64,000 bases of DNA from Platerodrilus igneus (lineage: Eukaryota > Arthropoda > Insecta > Coleoptera > Lycidae), in NCBI GenBank assembly GCA_036346225.1, contig JARFIW010001215.1, positions 8,942,501 to 9,006,500 of the forward strand. The letters are read 5' to 3'. The translations under genes were made by a program, and so were the position numbers. Below, one piece after another: positions 10,301 to 21,688 of the stretch. The notes beneath the pieces were generated by a model, which saw only the letters and a program-made list of their open reading frames with translations, had not been told where the DNA came from and made no database searches. The stretch's first letter is position 1; every line of letters begins with the position of its first letter.

Positions 10301-11550
10301 GTATGTTATAGTCCCTATTTGACAGGCGGGATTTATTAATTTATCGTTTAAATTTGCAACCAGTTAGATCCTAACCAACAAATTTAGAACCTGTTGTATC
10401 AAGCAAGTGATCTAAAGAGCCAGTGTAACCAAAAGAAAAGTAGCAACAATATTTAACATCGACAACGTATCCATAGGAGACAAATCTAATACTTGAGATG
10501 AAATTACAATAATTTTAATCTCCATATGGTATGTTCCATAATACTGAATCGCAAAAAGTATGATAATTCGAAACAGGAAACGTGAAAGTCTGCAGCAGTA
10601 AAAAGAAAAGAGAAGTTGATAACTGAGGGTGGAGCTGTTGATATAATAACACCAAAAGATCCCAATCAGAATTTGGTGCTATACTTAAAAACCCAAAAAG
10701 TGTATATAGAATAATAAACACTGATAGTGATCATTGCTATATGACACAGGTACTTAGCACAAATGTGTCTACTAACGTAGAAATAGAAATTAAACCCACA
10801 AAAGATTGCCCCTTATGTTTGTCTGGCGACTGAATTTTAATGTTTGTCCCATTATTACGTGCAGTTCCTGCACGCGAATATTTTCGTTCTTTGTGGAAAA
10901 AATTTTACATTTCTTACTCACTTTTCACGGTCATTTGAGTATTCATAAACAATTTCAATCGCCTTCTCGATTCTGAACAATGATGGGAGAAATCTAGCTT
11001 TCATTTTCCATTATTCGGAAACAAAGATCCGAACAAAGCTCCCAATTCGATTGAAACGCAACAATTGTCGTGCGGATAAGGTTGATAATTGGCTAATTCA
11101 AGGACGGTATTAAACACCAGTAAAGTTTAATGAGGATAATCAACTACAACTAAGAGGCCATTCCTCTAAAATAAAACTTCTAGAAATCAAAAATATATCT
11201 CTTAAACCTCATATTGCCAAAATGCGTAATAATGTTTTGTCTATCTAATTCAACAAAACTACACAAACAGCAATAGATAATCTATTAACTAAAGAGTCAG
11301 AAATTCAAAATAGCAGTAAATATGCTAACAAATTCTCTCAAACAGAGATCAATTCCTATTCCTATAGTTAAATAAATGCTCGCATTGGTTCTGGCATTTT
11401 TCCTGCTTCAAATTGTGTCCCGCATATGGCCACTAGACACATATTCTTAACTCCTGCTACGGAATTAAAGGTTACTGAGGAAAATTTGGATCATACCATC
11501 GCTCTATCACAGACATCATATGACATACCGGATTTGTTCAACAAGCAAAA
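10301..11550 (+). other. Decayed coding-like stretch of unknown origin
   Basis: One forward frame from about 10.85 to 11.55 kb reads as protein-like sequence (NNCRADKVDNWLIQGRY, later KESEIQNSSKYANKFSQTE and SGIFPASNCVPHMATRHIF), interrupted by a few stops. The 63-aa frame at 11426-11617 is its last open part, ended by translated (TA)n. I do not recognise the family; a dead transposon protein is the likeliest explanation. A short perfect hairpin with arms CGTGCA/TGCACG lies near 10860. The remainder shows nothing I can name. Confidence 0.35.
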
Positions 11551-11551
11551 G

Positions 11552-11596
<45 letters not shown>
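11551..11596. repeat. (TA)n microsatellite
   Basis: An uninterrupted TA run separates the decayed ORF from the LTR-like segment. The equivalent tract in the second tandem copy is at about 14706-14750. Confidence 0.9.
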
Positions 11597-11598
<2 letters not shown>

Positions 11599-12845
11599 CG
11601 TGGAAATTATAGGTTAAGAAGGATAGATAGGTCTAGATAATAAATTTTTAACGACTGTGTATATAGGTAATAGGAACAATTTATTTACGCGCCAAATTAA
11701 TTAGTTATGGAATGTTAAATTTTCATAACGTGTAGAAGCTTTGGAGTACGTGAAAACTCAAGGATACGCATAATTAGTTGTAATATTTTAAATCAAGCGC
11801 ATCGGATAATAAACAGAGCTTTGGGGTATATAAATCAATAAGGTAAACGAATATTTTCAATTTAACTAAACTAAACGTTCGTTAAAATACAAATCCTAAG
11901 AAATGCTAAAACTTGGAAATATAATTTCAAACGGACAGTTTGCTTCATAGAAAACCTGACAGTTGAAAATAACAAGTTCAAGGATACTTAAATAAACGTT
12001 GGAACAGAATTCTGTGGAATTGTATGTTACGGTCGATACAAAAGCTACTAAAACAACAGATGGTTTGAAGGCAAAGTGAAATAGAATATCCGTAGTGTAA
12101 ATCAGACAGAGAGCATGTATAATAAAAGTTGGTTAAAATACTCGTTTAAAGTACTCGGTAGATTTGGAGGTCAACCACAATATCGATTTTCTGTTGCTTG
12201 AGTGGGATTCTAAAAGAGACAGCAAATATGGGTTAAACAAGGAAAGATAGCTAAAGGCTGGACGTAGAAATGGGGGAAAGGAATCTAATTGGTTGAAGGT
12301 TACAAATCTTCAAGAAGCTCGCGGCGGTTATATGTTGTTGAACAGTTTTTAGGCGAAAAGCACGGTGGAATGAGAATTTTCGGAGGTACTAGTCGGTTAA
12401 GCGTAAAATTTTTAGAATCAATTATGATAAAATAAGCTTTTCGACTGAAATAGGGTCCAAGAGAGGTGGATGAGAGAATATAAATACACTAGGAGATGTA
12501 GTATGGCTCTCTTGCTTATTAACGTACGTCGCTAATCCGTCTGACTTTGCGTTGCTAAAGCAACATCCTAATTTAAAAGTGTAAAGCGGTGTTAGTACAG
12601 TACGTCGATAGTTTTTTTTAAACGTGTGTATTGCACAAGTGAGTGCTAGTTAATTGACAGTGCTGTTACTACACTCAACAAACAAATGGAAGGATGGTAC
12701 TAGGGTAAGCGAGTTGAGAAGTGTTTGAAACAAGAATGCGTGAGGTTTAGTAATTACGAAAGGTGATTAGCTTCGTCTAGTCAAGTATCGAGGTAGAAAC
12801 ACTAAAGGCGGCTGCAGAGATTTGGATAGCGAGTGAAAAGCTAGA
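11597..12845 (+). mobile_element. LTR-like promoter segment of an unidentified retroelement (copy 1)
   Basis: It starts TGTCGTGGAAATTATAGG right after (TA)n and runs about 1.25 kb to the point where R1-homologous sequence resumes (CTAGAAAACTAAAC). A TATA box (TATAAAT at 12479-12485) sits about 30 bp before a GGCTCTCTTGCTTATT initiator-like stretch, a layout like that of the 1.24-kb gypsy LTRs at 37.2 kb. No coding region follows it. It could be a solo LTR or a different promoter-bearing repeat. The 3' end and a target duplication are not resolved. Confidence 0.4.
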
Positions 12846-13580
12846 AAACTAAACAATTTTATCATGAAAAGTACGTAATTCGCAAATTATGCAAAAAGCA
12901 AACATTTAACACCCTGTATAAGGATCACAATTGAGTTTAATTAATGCAGGGAAGCACATCCTTCAATAATACAAACATTCAGTAAAATAAATAACTCTGT
13001 ACGCAATTAAATTCATTTAAATCAAAAAAGCATTCATAAATTCTAAACAAACACGCATTAAGAACATTGAAAGCTAGAAATTATTATTAGAATTCTGGTA
13101 AAATAGGGCACGCAATGCTACAAAGAAATAACAAAGCATCTTAGAAATAAATGCACATTTAAAAACCAATACGTTTCGGAAACGCAGGATGTAAAGAGAC
13201 GCATTTCAATTTACGTCATTATAGAAATTTTGCGTACGTGATTTTTAACATGAAAATAAATTCAAAACCCAAGACATTATCTTGACAAAAATTAAGCCAT
13301 AAGTTTGTCTACGTGAGAAGTCAAATTAAAATTTCCTACAACAAAACAAAACAGACTGATGAAAGTACAAGAATGATAGAAATTCACCATATGGAACTGG
13401 TATACTACGTCACCACAGCATTGTTCCGGCGGGCTATTATCAAATTCATACCTGAGAAAGCCCAGAGTGTTGATAAAACCCTATAACATGCCTTAAACCT
13501 TGACCGTAGTACGCCGATAACCAATTCTGTCAGATGGAGGCGTTGCTTTATACATCACTCAAATTTGATAAACAGACAGT
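12846..13580 (+). repeat. R1-related fragment, copy c
   Basis: This is diverged but co-linear with 4272-4740. Shared steps are AAACAATTTTATCAT, AAGTACGTAATTCGC, AAAAAGCAAA and TTTAATTAATGCA. It lacks the 126-aa frame region. The same fragment recurs at 16000-16730 within the tandem copy. Confidence 0.55.
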
Positions 13581-14437
13581 CTTCTTTTAACTTGAGCACG
13601 CTACACATCAGTTTAAATTAAAAATTTACGTAAAAGTAAACATAGAAAATTAAATAATTATATTTAGTAAAAGTCGTGACAGAAAAATTTGAAACTAGAA
13701 TAATAGTAAAAAATATACTACAAAAGTTAGCTCATTTTATGTTATTCGTGTCCGTGGAAAGTAGTTTTTTTGCTATTTCAAGCTTAATTTTTATATTATA
13801 GTTCATGTAAGGTAGTTTTTTTTAAGTTTCAGATTCCTGTAAGAGTTTATTATTTGTTGTTTCAGGTCCCTGTAAGAAATATTACCCTCTACGCACACGT
13901 CATTAAAATTACGAATGCGAATGTTTGTATCTAAGAGCAAAGACGATTACTGTTCGAATTGTGAATTAGTTCAAAGGCTTTCGCTGTGTCAAAACGAGTG
14001 CTTTCCGTTGTAAAAAAAATTTCTTTTAGCGTAAACCCATGAACTTTGAGAAGAACAACAATGTTTATTTTTCACGATTCCGCATACTTAAATTTTACGA
14101 ACACTATACATACCACGGCGATAACCGACACTATAATCCACTATAGTACACATAATACGCATAAAATAAATCAACTATGACAACACAGCATTTATTTGAA
14201 TTGTGACGTAATTCCATATTTATCGCGAATAACGTATATCTTACCTAACCTATTGCATAATACTTTGCAATAATAAAAATATGGCAGCTTCTTTTTAGTG
14301 AACATATTTTATTAAAATAGTTATTTTTAATACAGTTTAATTAAAATTATGGTTTTGTGAATGTCAATGGAATTTATATTTGATAGAATATTTTATATGA
14401 ATAACACTTGTAATTTGCCGTGCGGAAAAAATATTTC

Positions 14438-14705
14438 TATTAACTAAAGAGTCAGAAATTCAAAATAGCAGTAAATATGCTAACAAATTCTCTCAAACAG
14501 AGATCAATTCCTATTCCTATAGTTAAATAAATGCTCGCATTGGTTCTGGCATTTTCCTGCTTCAAATTGTGTCCCGCATATGGCCACTAGACACATATTC
14601 TTAACTCCTGCTACGGAATTAAAGGTTACTGAGGAAAATTTGGATCATACCATCGCTCTATCACAGACATCATATGACATACCGGATTTGTTCAACAAGC
14701 AAAAG

Positions 14706-14752
<47 letters not shown>

Positions 14753-17590
14753 CGTGGAAATTATAGGTTAAGAAGGATAGATAGGTCTAGATAATAAATT
14801 TTTAACGACTGTGTATATAGGTAATAGGAACAATTTATTTACGCGCCAAATTAATTAGTTATGGAATGTTAAATTTTCATAACGTGTAGAAGCTTTGGAG
14901 TACGTGAAAACTCAAGGATACGCATAATTAGTTGTAATATTTTAAATCAAGCGCATCGGATAATAAACAGAGCTTTGGGGTATATAAATCAATAAGGTAA
15001 ACGAATATTTTCAATTTAACTAAACTAAACGTTCGTTAAAATACAAATCCTAAGAAATGCTAAAACTTGGAAATATAATTTCAAACGGACAGTTTGCTTC
15101 ATAGAAAACCTGACAGTTGAAAATAACAAGTTCAAGGATACTTAAATAAACGTTGGAACAGAATTCTGTGGAATTGTATGTTACGGTCGATACAAAGCTA
15201 CTAAAACAACAGATGGTTTGAAGGCAAAGTGAAATAGAATATCCGTAGTGTAAATCAGACAGAGAGCATGTATAATAAAAGTTGGTTAAAATACTCGTTT
15301 AAAGTACTCGGTAGATTTGGAGGTCAACCACAATATCGATTTTCTGTTGCTTGAGTGGGATTCTAAAAGAGACAGCAAATATGGGTTAAACAAGGAAAGA
15401 TAGCTAAAGGCTGGACGTAGAAATGGGGGAAAGGAATCTAATTAGTTGAAGGCTACAAATCTTCAAGAAGCTCGCGGCGGTTATATGTTGTTGAACAGTT
15501 TTTAGGCGAAAAGCACGGTGGAATGAGAATTTTCGGAGGTACTAGTCGGTTAAGCGTAAAATTTTTAGAATCAATTATGATAAAATAAGCTTTTCGACTG
15601 AAATAGGGTCCAAGAGAGGTGGATGAGAGAATATAAATACACTAGGAGATGTAGTATGGCTCTCTTGCTTATTAACGTACGTCGCTAATCCGTCTGACTT
15701 TGCGTTGCTAAAGCAACATCCTAATTTAAAAGTGTAAAGCGGTGTTAGTACAGTACGTCGATAGTTTTTTTTAAACGTGTGTATTGCACAAGTGAGTGCT
15801 AGTTAATTGACAGTGCTGTTACTACACTCAACAAACAAATGGAAGGATGGTACTAGGGTAAGCGAGTTGAGAAGTGTTTGAAACAAGAATGCGTGAGGTT
15901 TAGTAATTACGAAAGGTGATTAGCTTCGTCTAGTCAAGTATCGAGGTAGAAACACTAAAGGCGGCTGCAGAGATTTGGATAGCGAGTGAAAAGCTAGAAA
16001 ACTAAACAATTTTATCATGAAAAGTACGTAATTCGCAAATTATGCAAAAAGCAAACATTTAACACCCTGTATAAGGATCACAATTGAGTTTAATTAATGC
16101 AGGGAAGCACATCCTTCAATAATACAAACATTCAGTAAAATAAATAACTCTGTACGCAATTAAATTCATTTAAATCAAAAGCATTCATAAATTCTAAACA
16201 AACACGCATTAAGAACATTGAAAGCTAGAAATTATTATTAGAATTCTGGTAAAATAGGGCACGCAATGCTACAAAGAAATAACAAAGCATCTTAGAAATA
16301 AATGCACATTTAAAAACCAATACGTTTCGGAAACGCAGGATGTAAAGAGACGCATTTCAATTTACGTCATTATAGAAATTTTGCGTACGTGATTTTTAAC
16401 ATGAAAATAAATTCAAAACCCAAGACATTATCTTGACAAAAATTAAGCCATAAGTTTGTCTACGTGAGAAGTCAAATTAAAATTTCCTACAACAAAACAA
16501 AACAGACTGATGAAAGTACAAGAATGATAGAAATTCACCATATGGAACTGGTATACTACGTCACCACAGCATTGTTCCGGCGGGCTATTATCAAATTCAT
16601 ACCTGAGAAAGCCCAGAGTGTTGATAAAACCCTATAACATGCCTTAAACCTTGACCGTAGTACGCCGATAACCAATTCTGTCAGATGGAGGCGTTGCTTT
16701 ATACATCACTCAAATTTGATAAACAGACAGTCTTCTTTTAACTTGAGCACGCTACACATCAGTTTAAATTAAAAATTTACGTAAAAGTAAACATAGAAAA
16801 TTAAATAATTATATTTAGTAAAAGTCGTGACAGAAAAATTTGAAACTAGAATAATAGTAAAAAATATACTACAAAAGTTAGCTCATTTTATGTTATTCGT
16901 GTCCGTGGAAAGTAGTTTTTTTGCTATTTCAAGCTTAATTTTTATATTATAGTTCATGTAAGGTAGTTTTTTTTAAGTTTCAGATTCCTGTAAGAGTTTA
17001 TTATTTGTTGTTTCAGGTCCCTGTAAGAAATATTACCCTCTACGCACACGTCATTAAAATTACGAATGCGAATGTTTGTATCTAAGAGCAAAGACGATTA
17101 CTGTTCGAATTGTGAATTAGTTCAAAGGCTTTCGCTGTGTCAAAACGAGTGCTTTCCGTTGTAAAAAAAATTTCTTTTAGCGTAAACCCATGAACTTTGA
17201 GAAGAACAACAATGTTTATTTTTCACGATTCCGCATACTTAAATTTTACGAACACTATACATACCACGGCGATAACCGACACTATAATCCACTATAGTAC
17301 ACATAATACGCATAAAATAAATCAACTATGACAACACAGCATTTATTTGAATTGTGACGTAATTCCATATTTATCGCGAATAACGTATATCTTACCTAAC
17401 CTATTGCATAATACTTTGCAATAATAAAAATATGGCAGCTTCTTTTTAGTGAACATATTTTATTAAAATAGTTATTTTTAATACAGTTTAATTAAAATTA
17501 TGGTTTTGTGAATGTCAATGGGAATTTATATTTGATAGAATATTTTATATGAATAACACTTGTAATTTGCCGTGCGGAAAAAAATATTTC
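14438..17590. repeat. 3.15-kb tandem duplication, copy 2
   Basis: Near-identical to 11284-14437: it includes the 63-aa frame at 14580-14771, (TA)n at about 14706-14750, the LTR-like segment at about 14751-15999 and the R1 fragment at about 16000-16730. From 16731 to the end I see no gene. Confidence 0.85.
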
Positions 17591-17959
17591 TACATTAAAG
17601 TTGTCTTGGTAAGTCTTATTAAATTTAAGTTTTTATCAATAATACCAAATTTACCTAGTATCTTTAGCAATTTTTCCCTCTAAAGTCGTTTTTATAATAA
17701 ATATTCCAATTTTTCTACTCAAAAAACCAATCTGTTTTTATTACATAAATTGGTAACTACACACCTTGTCTTATAGAAACAAAAACAATGGTTCTAATCT
17801 TGCTTAATTGATAAATAAACAGAGCGGATTGTTTGTATTAACCTCAACATCAAACTTTAACTTATTGTTCTTCCTCATCTAGAATACCGATATAAATTAT
17901 GTGTATTTAAACCTAACCTAACTAACGAATAAACAACCAAAATCATAGTAATTTTGTTT
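17591..17959. other. Unassigned noncoding stretch
   Basis: AT-rich sequence between the tandem duplication and unit A. I see no ORF, terminal repeat or similarity to other parts of the window. Confidence 0.5.
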
Positions 17960-18804
17960 ACCTATATGATGTTAAAAGCTTGCCCCAATTGGCGTGAATA
18001 TTGGCATTTATTTTTTTGTCAACGGACATTCCATTGTATGCAAGTGAATACGGCATGTTAAATGCCTACTGGAAGTTGCAGGATATCACTTGTGTTGCAG
18101 AATAGTCACACAAATTATATACAAATGAATTTCTCTAGTATGCTATCGCAAATGAATTTGATGCGAAATAAAACCACAAATTGCATGTGGATGTATTATA
18201 ATACAACGATGCAGTAGTTCACCGCGTGCTCGCCTAGAGGGCATAATAGGTTTGACAAAAATTACACACAAATAATTTATTTCGCGTTACAGAATAAACA
18301 TGCAAATTAATTGTTTACCCTGTATACTTTATGACCATCTAAATGTTTAAATTCTAAGGCAAAGCCAGTTAATAAATCCTTTGAATTACTGCACTTTTGT
18401 CAGCTGGATAACAAACAATTATTGTTTGGTTACGTAATAAAAAGCGTGGGTTTATTCTACAGCTATTTTATATCAAATTTTTGTAGCAGAATCGTTAGTT
18501 TGCATACAACATAAAGGAACAAGCCAAAGCTAAAGGTAACAGGAAGACTAGCATTAACAGGCAACATCCACTACATAATTTATAAAGCGTACTGCAAACA
18601 TTAGCGGCTAACGATACAAAAAGTCAAGACGGGAATGAACATCGTGATCGCTTGACCACCTGTTTACACAATTCCCTCTACGTTGCGCGTTCTGATTGGT
18701 CGGGAAAACAAATGTCCGTTCTCGAACTGCGAGAATGGAGTATATACCGCAAAATTGCATACAATAACGGGTTTTTTCCCTAAGGTCACAATAGTATACC
18801 TAAA
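17960..18804. repeat. Noncoding arm of unit A
   Basis: Homology with unit B begins at TGATGTTAAAAGCTT (17968, against 47651) and continues to the piggyBac region. Between about 18090 and 18220 the minus strand reads relic zinc-finger wording (CNLWFYFASN, then VYNLCDYSATQ), so a dead finger array lies inside the arm. Near 18640-18790 the blocks AAAGTCAAGAC and CCCTCTACGTTGCG are conserved in all three units. No conserved long ORF is present. Confidence 0.6.
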
Positions 18805-19526
18805 TATCCTAGAGTGAAAACATTTTATAGAACTATGTGTAATATATTTAAATTTATGATCAGAAATCCTCAAACATTATTATTTAGAAAAACAGTATGT
18901 TAAGCGCTTTTAAACGGGTAGCAAACGGACTGACTATATGGATTCCTTCACTGGTCGATTAGCTCCTAGATTTTTATTTTTTGGTATTAATATAATATCT
19001 TTGAAGTGTTATTTGTTTTAATAACATTAGATATGGTTATTTTAGTCGTAATTTATTATAAATAGATTAATAAGTAATGATACCAAGTTAAAACCATAAC
19101 ATATTATCTAACCCTACAACATAAAAAGAAAGGCATACTAAAATACTAATACAATCCGAAAACATTGAAAAACGAAAAGTAATATTGGCTTACGACGTGA
19201 CAGTTGGTATAGGTAAATATAGTGTGTTAGTAAATAGGTTTCTTGTAGATGCAGAATTTGGTTTTTGTATTGCAATTCTTTGATGAAAGACATTCGCTGC
19301 ATCCTACTTCAGAGACTTCTATTTCTTCAATGCAAAATATTTTTCAGTCTTGCTTTCATCGCTTAAAATCTACTCCTTGCTGAAATCCTTCTCGTTCATT
19401 AGATCTTTTGCTAATTCCTTTAGGGTTCTTTTTCTAGCGAGTTTACTGTGTATACTGTTATTAAAAATTATGAAGATGTTTATAGCGTCAATACTCATAA
19501 TAGTAAAAAATATCATCAAAGGACTT

Positions 19527-20125
19527 GCTACATGCCAACCGGCATGTAGCACGTTAAATTTAATTTGTAAATAAAATGCCGCGTATTTTTAAATAAATAC
19601 GTCAAGTTCCGTCGTCCCTGACAGCCGCGTCTGCGCAAAAGGGTGCGAAGTGCGCGCGTGGTGTTATAAGACGCCATTAAGTTACGAGCCCTCGACGAAG
19701 CAACATCTATCTGTGTCGTGTGTCTTTTCTTTTTAGGGATGTAGGTTCCTTCCACTTTTACCTTCGTGTACCTGTTACCTAATTCCTGACGTTCCCCTAC
19801 GAGTACACCAGTAAAAGGAAAGACGGATGTAATTTGATTCAACATTGCGTGAACTGAACCCAACCTGCAAAACCATCGTGGGACCCTGAGACGAATTTTC
19901 AGATGCCGCCATGTAAGTAATTTGTTTTGATCTAAATTATGCTTGCAAACTGACTTAAAAGCGGTTGCATCACTTAAAACGTGTTCGGTATAAGTTCAAT
20001 ATGGCGGGAAAAATATGCCACGTAATTATGCGTTAAAGTATGACAATGACGTGTAGTTATCGCAAGTATAACAATTGTGCATAGTATAACAATTGCCCCG
20101 AAAGTGTAACAGGCTTCTGTTACAC
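19527..20125. mobile_element. ~0.6-kb insert with a hairpin at each end, inside the piggyBac C-terminus
   Basis: Unit B reads straight from the CKTST segment to RRPLTIFF, whereas unit A has about 590 extra bp here. A 10-bp-stem hairpin (GCTACATGCC/GGCATGTAGC) is at 19527-19550 and a 9-bp-stem hairpin (GTGTAACAG/CTGTTACAC) at 20104-20125. Part of the right hairpin resembles the empty site, so that edge is uncertain. The 111-aa minus-strand frame inside has no recognisable domain. The superfamily is not assigned. The tandem copy is at 22411-23009. Confidence 0.5.
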
Positions 20126-20563
20126 AGAGTGAGTTGTGTGTTTTGCAGTTCCTCATTTGCTGCCTCAACGCTGCTTTTAGTCTGATTGTAGTACGTTCTA
20201 TTTCTGATTTATGAGCTTGCCGGATGACGAGTCGATTGAATCGTCGTGTTGTGTAGATAGTAATATTACTAACTTGTTTTTGCTTTTTAAGAAAGTTGTA
20301 ATATCTTTGGAAAATCAAAATATAAAACATCACATTGGTCGTTCGTTCAAATTTCCTATAACACTGACGGGATTTCCTTACTATTTTACCTGATCGTGAG
20401 AGCTACAGTAAAACCCATATGTAGAAGATTCATAGCCAATTTTAGTGATGTCATATAATTATTGCAGATAATGTTTCTTTTGGATTCAGAAAAATAACTT
20501 ACTAATCGTTTTACAACCGCATCTAGTCTGTTGTCTAAGCAATGAAGTCCTACTTTTTGTTAT

Positions 20564-20952
20564 AGTAGAATTTATTTAAGAAGAGCCTGTACGTCATCAT
20601 GCGCACACGGCTAAAACGGTGTCAGAGTAGTCCATTGTTTATAAATAGGCGTGTTCGTCTAGCATATCAGTGGCGTATATAAGTTGCTCTTAAATGTCAA
20701 TTGATATTTGTGACTTTGATACTCGATATTTATTTTTTACGCTTTCATAGTTTTCTTTCTGTTTCTTTGTTTTATGCCTTGCTTATTCGGGTATTCGCCA
20801 TGTAAATTTAAACTACCAACAAAATAAAACTTGATGTTAGAATATTTACTCTATGGGAGTTAATAAAAATTGTTAAGTCCGCTACGGCACTGACTTTTAA
20901 GGTTTGCACATATGTCAAATGACGTACAAGCTCTTCTTATATAAATTCTACT
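20564..20952. mobile_element. MITE with 34-bp terminal inverted repeats
   Basis: The left terminus at 20564-20597 (AGTAGAATTTATTTAAGAAG...) and the reverse complement of the right terminus at 20919-20952 match at 32 of 34 positions. No ORF of note lies inside. The homologous part of unit B near 52.59 kb has no insertion. A TA target is likely but the exact duplication is ambiguous. The tandem copy is at 23447-23834. Confidence 0.8.
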
Positions 20953-21688
20953 CTACCCAATAAACACTTAAAGATTCGACCAATACAAAGCTCTTGCGTC
21001 TGTACTACCCCAAATATTTTTCCGTATTTATTTGGCTTAATCGACATGTAAACATTAAAACTACAGCAACCTCTGAAGATGGAACGCATTTCATTAACTG
21101 TTACTTAAGGGCCCGTCTTGTAATTACTCTTGCAATACGTAATAAATTCTTCAAAGATTTCCCTACTGTAGGTAAATTTATTAATTTCTTTGCTTTCGGC
21201 TCTTTCAATATCGCAACATTTGAGCTAAGAAATGAAATCAGTTGACCCTGTTCACTAATCTAAAGATTGCAACCCCAATTTTATCTATTCTCCATAGATC
21301 CAAACCCTTTTAGTGACGTGAGTAATTCACATCTGCCAAATATAGTAAACCAAGAAAGACATATGATCCAATAAAACGTTTCATTTGCATCTCGTTCTAG
21401 TACGATTTGGAAAACTTACTTTATTTTAATATTGGTATATTTCACAACTAGTAGTATACTGTCAAGAAACAATCATTTCTAGAATTTGTGTAATATGACT
21501 AGCGTTGCTAACAGCGACCGATAGTTTTATGGGTAGGTTTTACCAACACACAATCTTCAATATCAAACTCCTCGTTAGCAACCACTTCGATATATAATTG
21601 CAATTAACGTTCACTTTCTTTTGCATATGAATATGTCATCGCTAACATAGTAATATTTAGCAGTCGCACTACCTTCTTTTCAACAGAA

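Larger units (their letters stand above)
11284..14437. repeat. 3.15-kb tandem duplication, copy 1
   Basis: This is co-linear with 14438-17590 at an offset of 3154 bp. The copies differ by a few homopolymer-length changes and very few substitutions (for example two near 12288 and 12297). The junction shares only TCTA-type microhomology. It contains the tail of the decayed ORF, a (TA)n tract, an LTR-like segment and an R1 fragment. From about 13581 to its end I see no ORF or repeat structure. Confidence 0.85.
19340..21680 (-). pseudogene. piggyBac-like transposase pseudogene, unit A copy 1
   Basis: Reading the minus strand from high to low coordinates, the N-terminal half is shattered. Around 21.06-21.15 kb comes a piggyBac core block reading VTVNEM, then FRGCCSFNVYM and KPNKYG. 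The first catalytic Asp of the family (TVDE) reads Asn here. At 20333-19974 comes the HKSEIERTTIRLKA segment. At 19552-19370 comes the C-terminal block SPLMIFFTIMSIDAINIFIIF, followed by a KELAKDL helix. The N-terminal acidic segment preserved in unit B is partly deleted. Two insertions (a MITE and a hairpin-flanked segment) add to the damage. It cannot encode an active enzyme. Confidence 0.7.
18805..21688. repeat. 2.88-kb tandem duplication within unit A, copy 1
   Basis: It begins at TATCCTAGAGTGAAAAC and is repeated at 21689 with an offset of 2882-2884 bp. Differences are mainly single-base indels and a few substitutions. It contains the piggyBac pseudogene, a hairpin-flanked insert and a MITE. 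Unit B has a single copy of the region. Confidence 0.85.

Noticed and set aside
11426..11617. A 63-aa gene (and its copy at 14580-14771)
   Set aside because: Its C-terminus is translated (TA)n, and the frame continues upstream through stops. It is the end of a decayed ORF.
19528..19863. 111-aa minus-strand ORF as a gene
   Set aside because: It lies inside the hairpin-flanked insert, has no recognisable domain and is present only because of the duplication. Evidence for coding is too thin.
20994..21245. 83-aa plus-strand ORF
   Set aside because: It is the antisense shadow of the piggyBac core block read on the minus strand.
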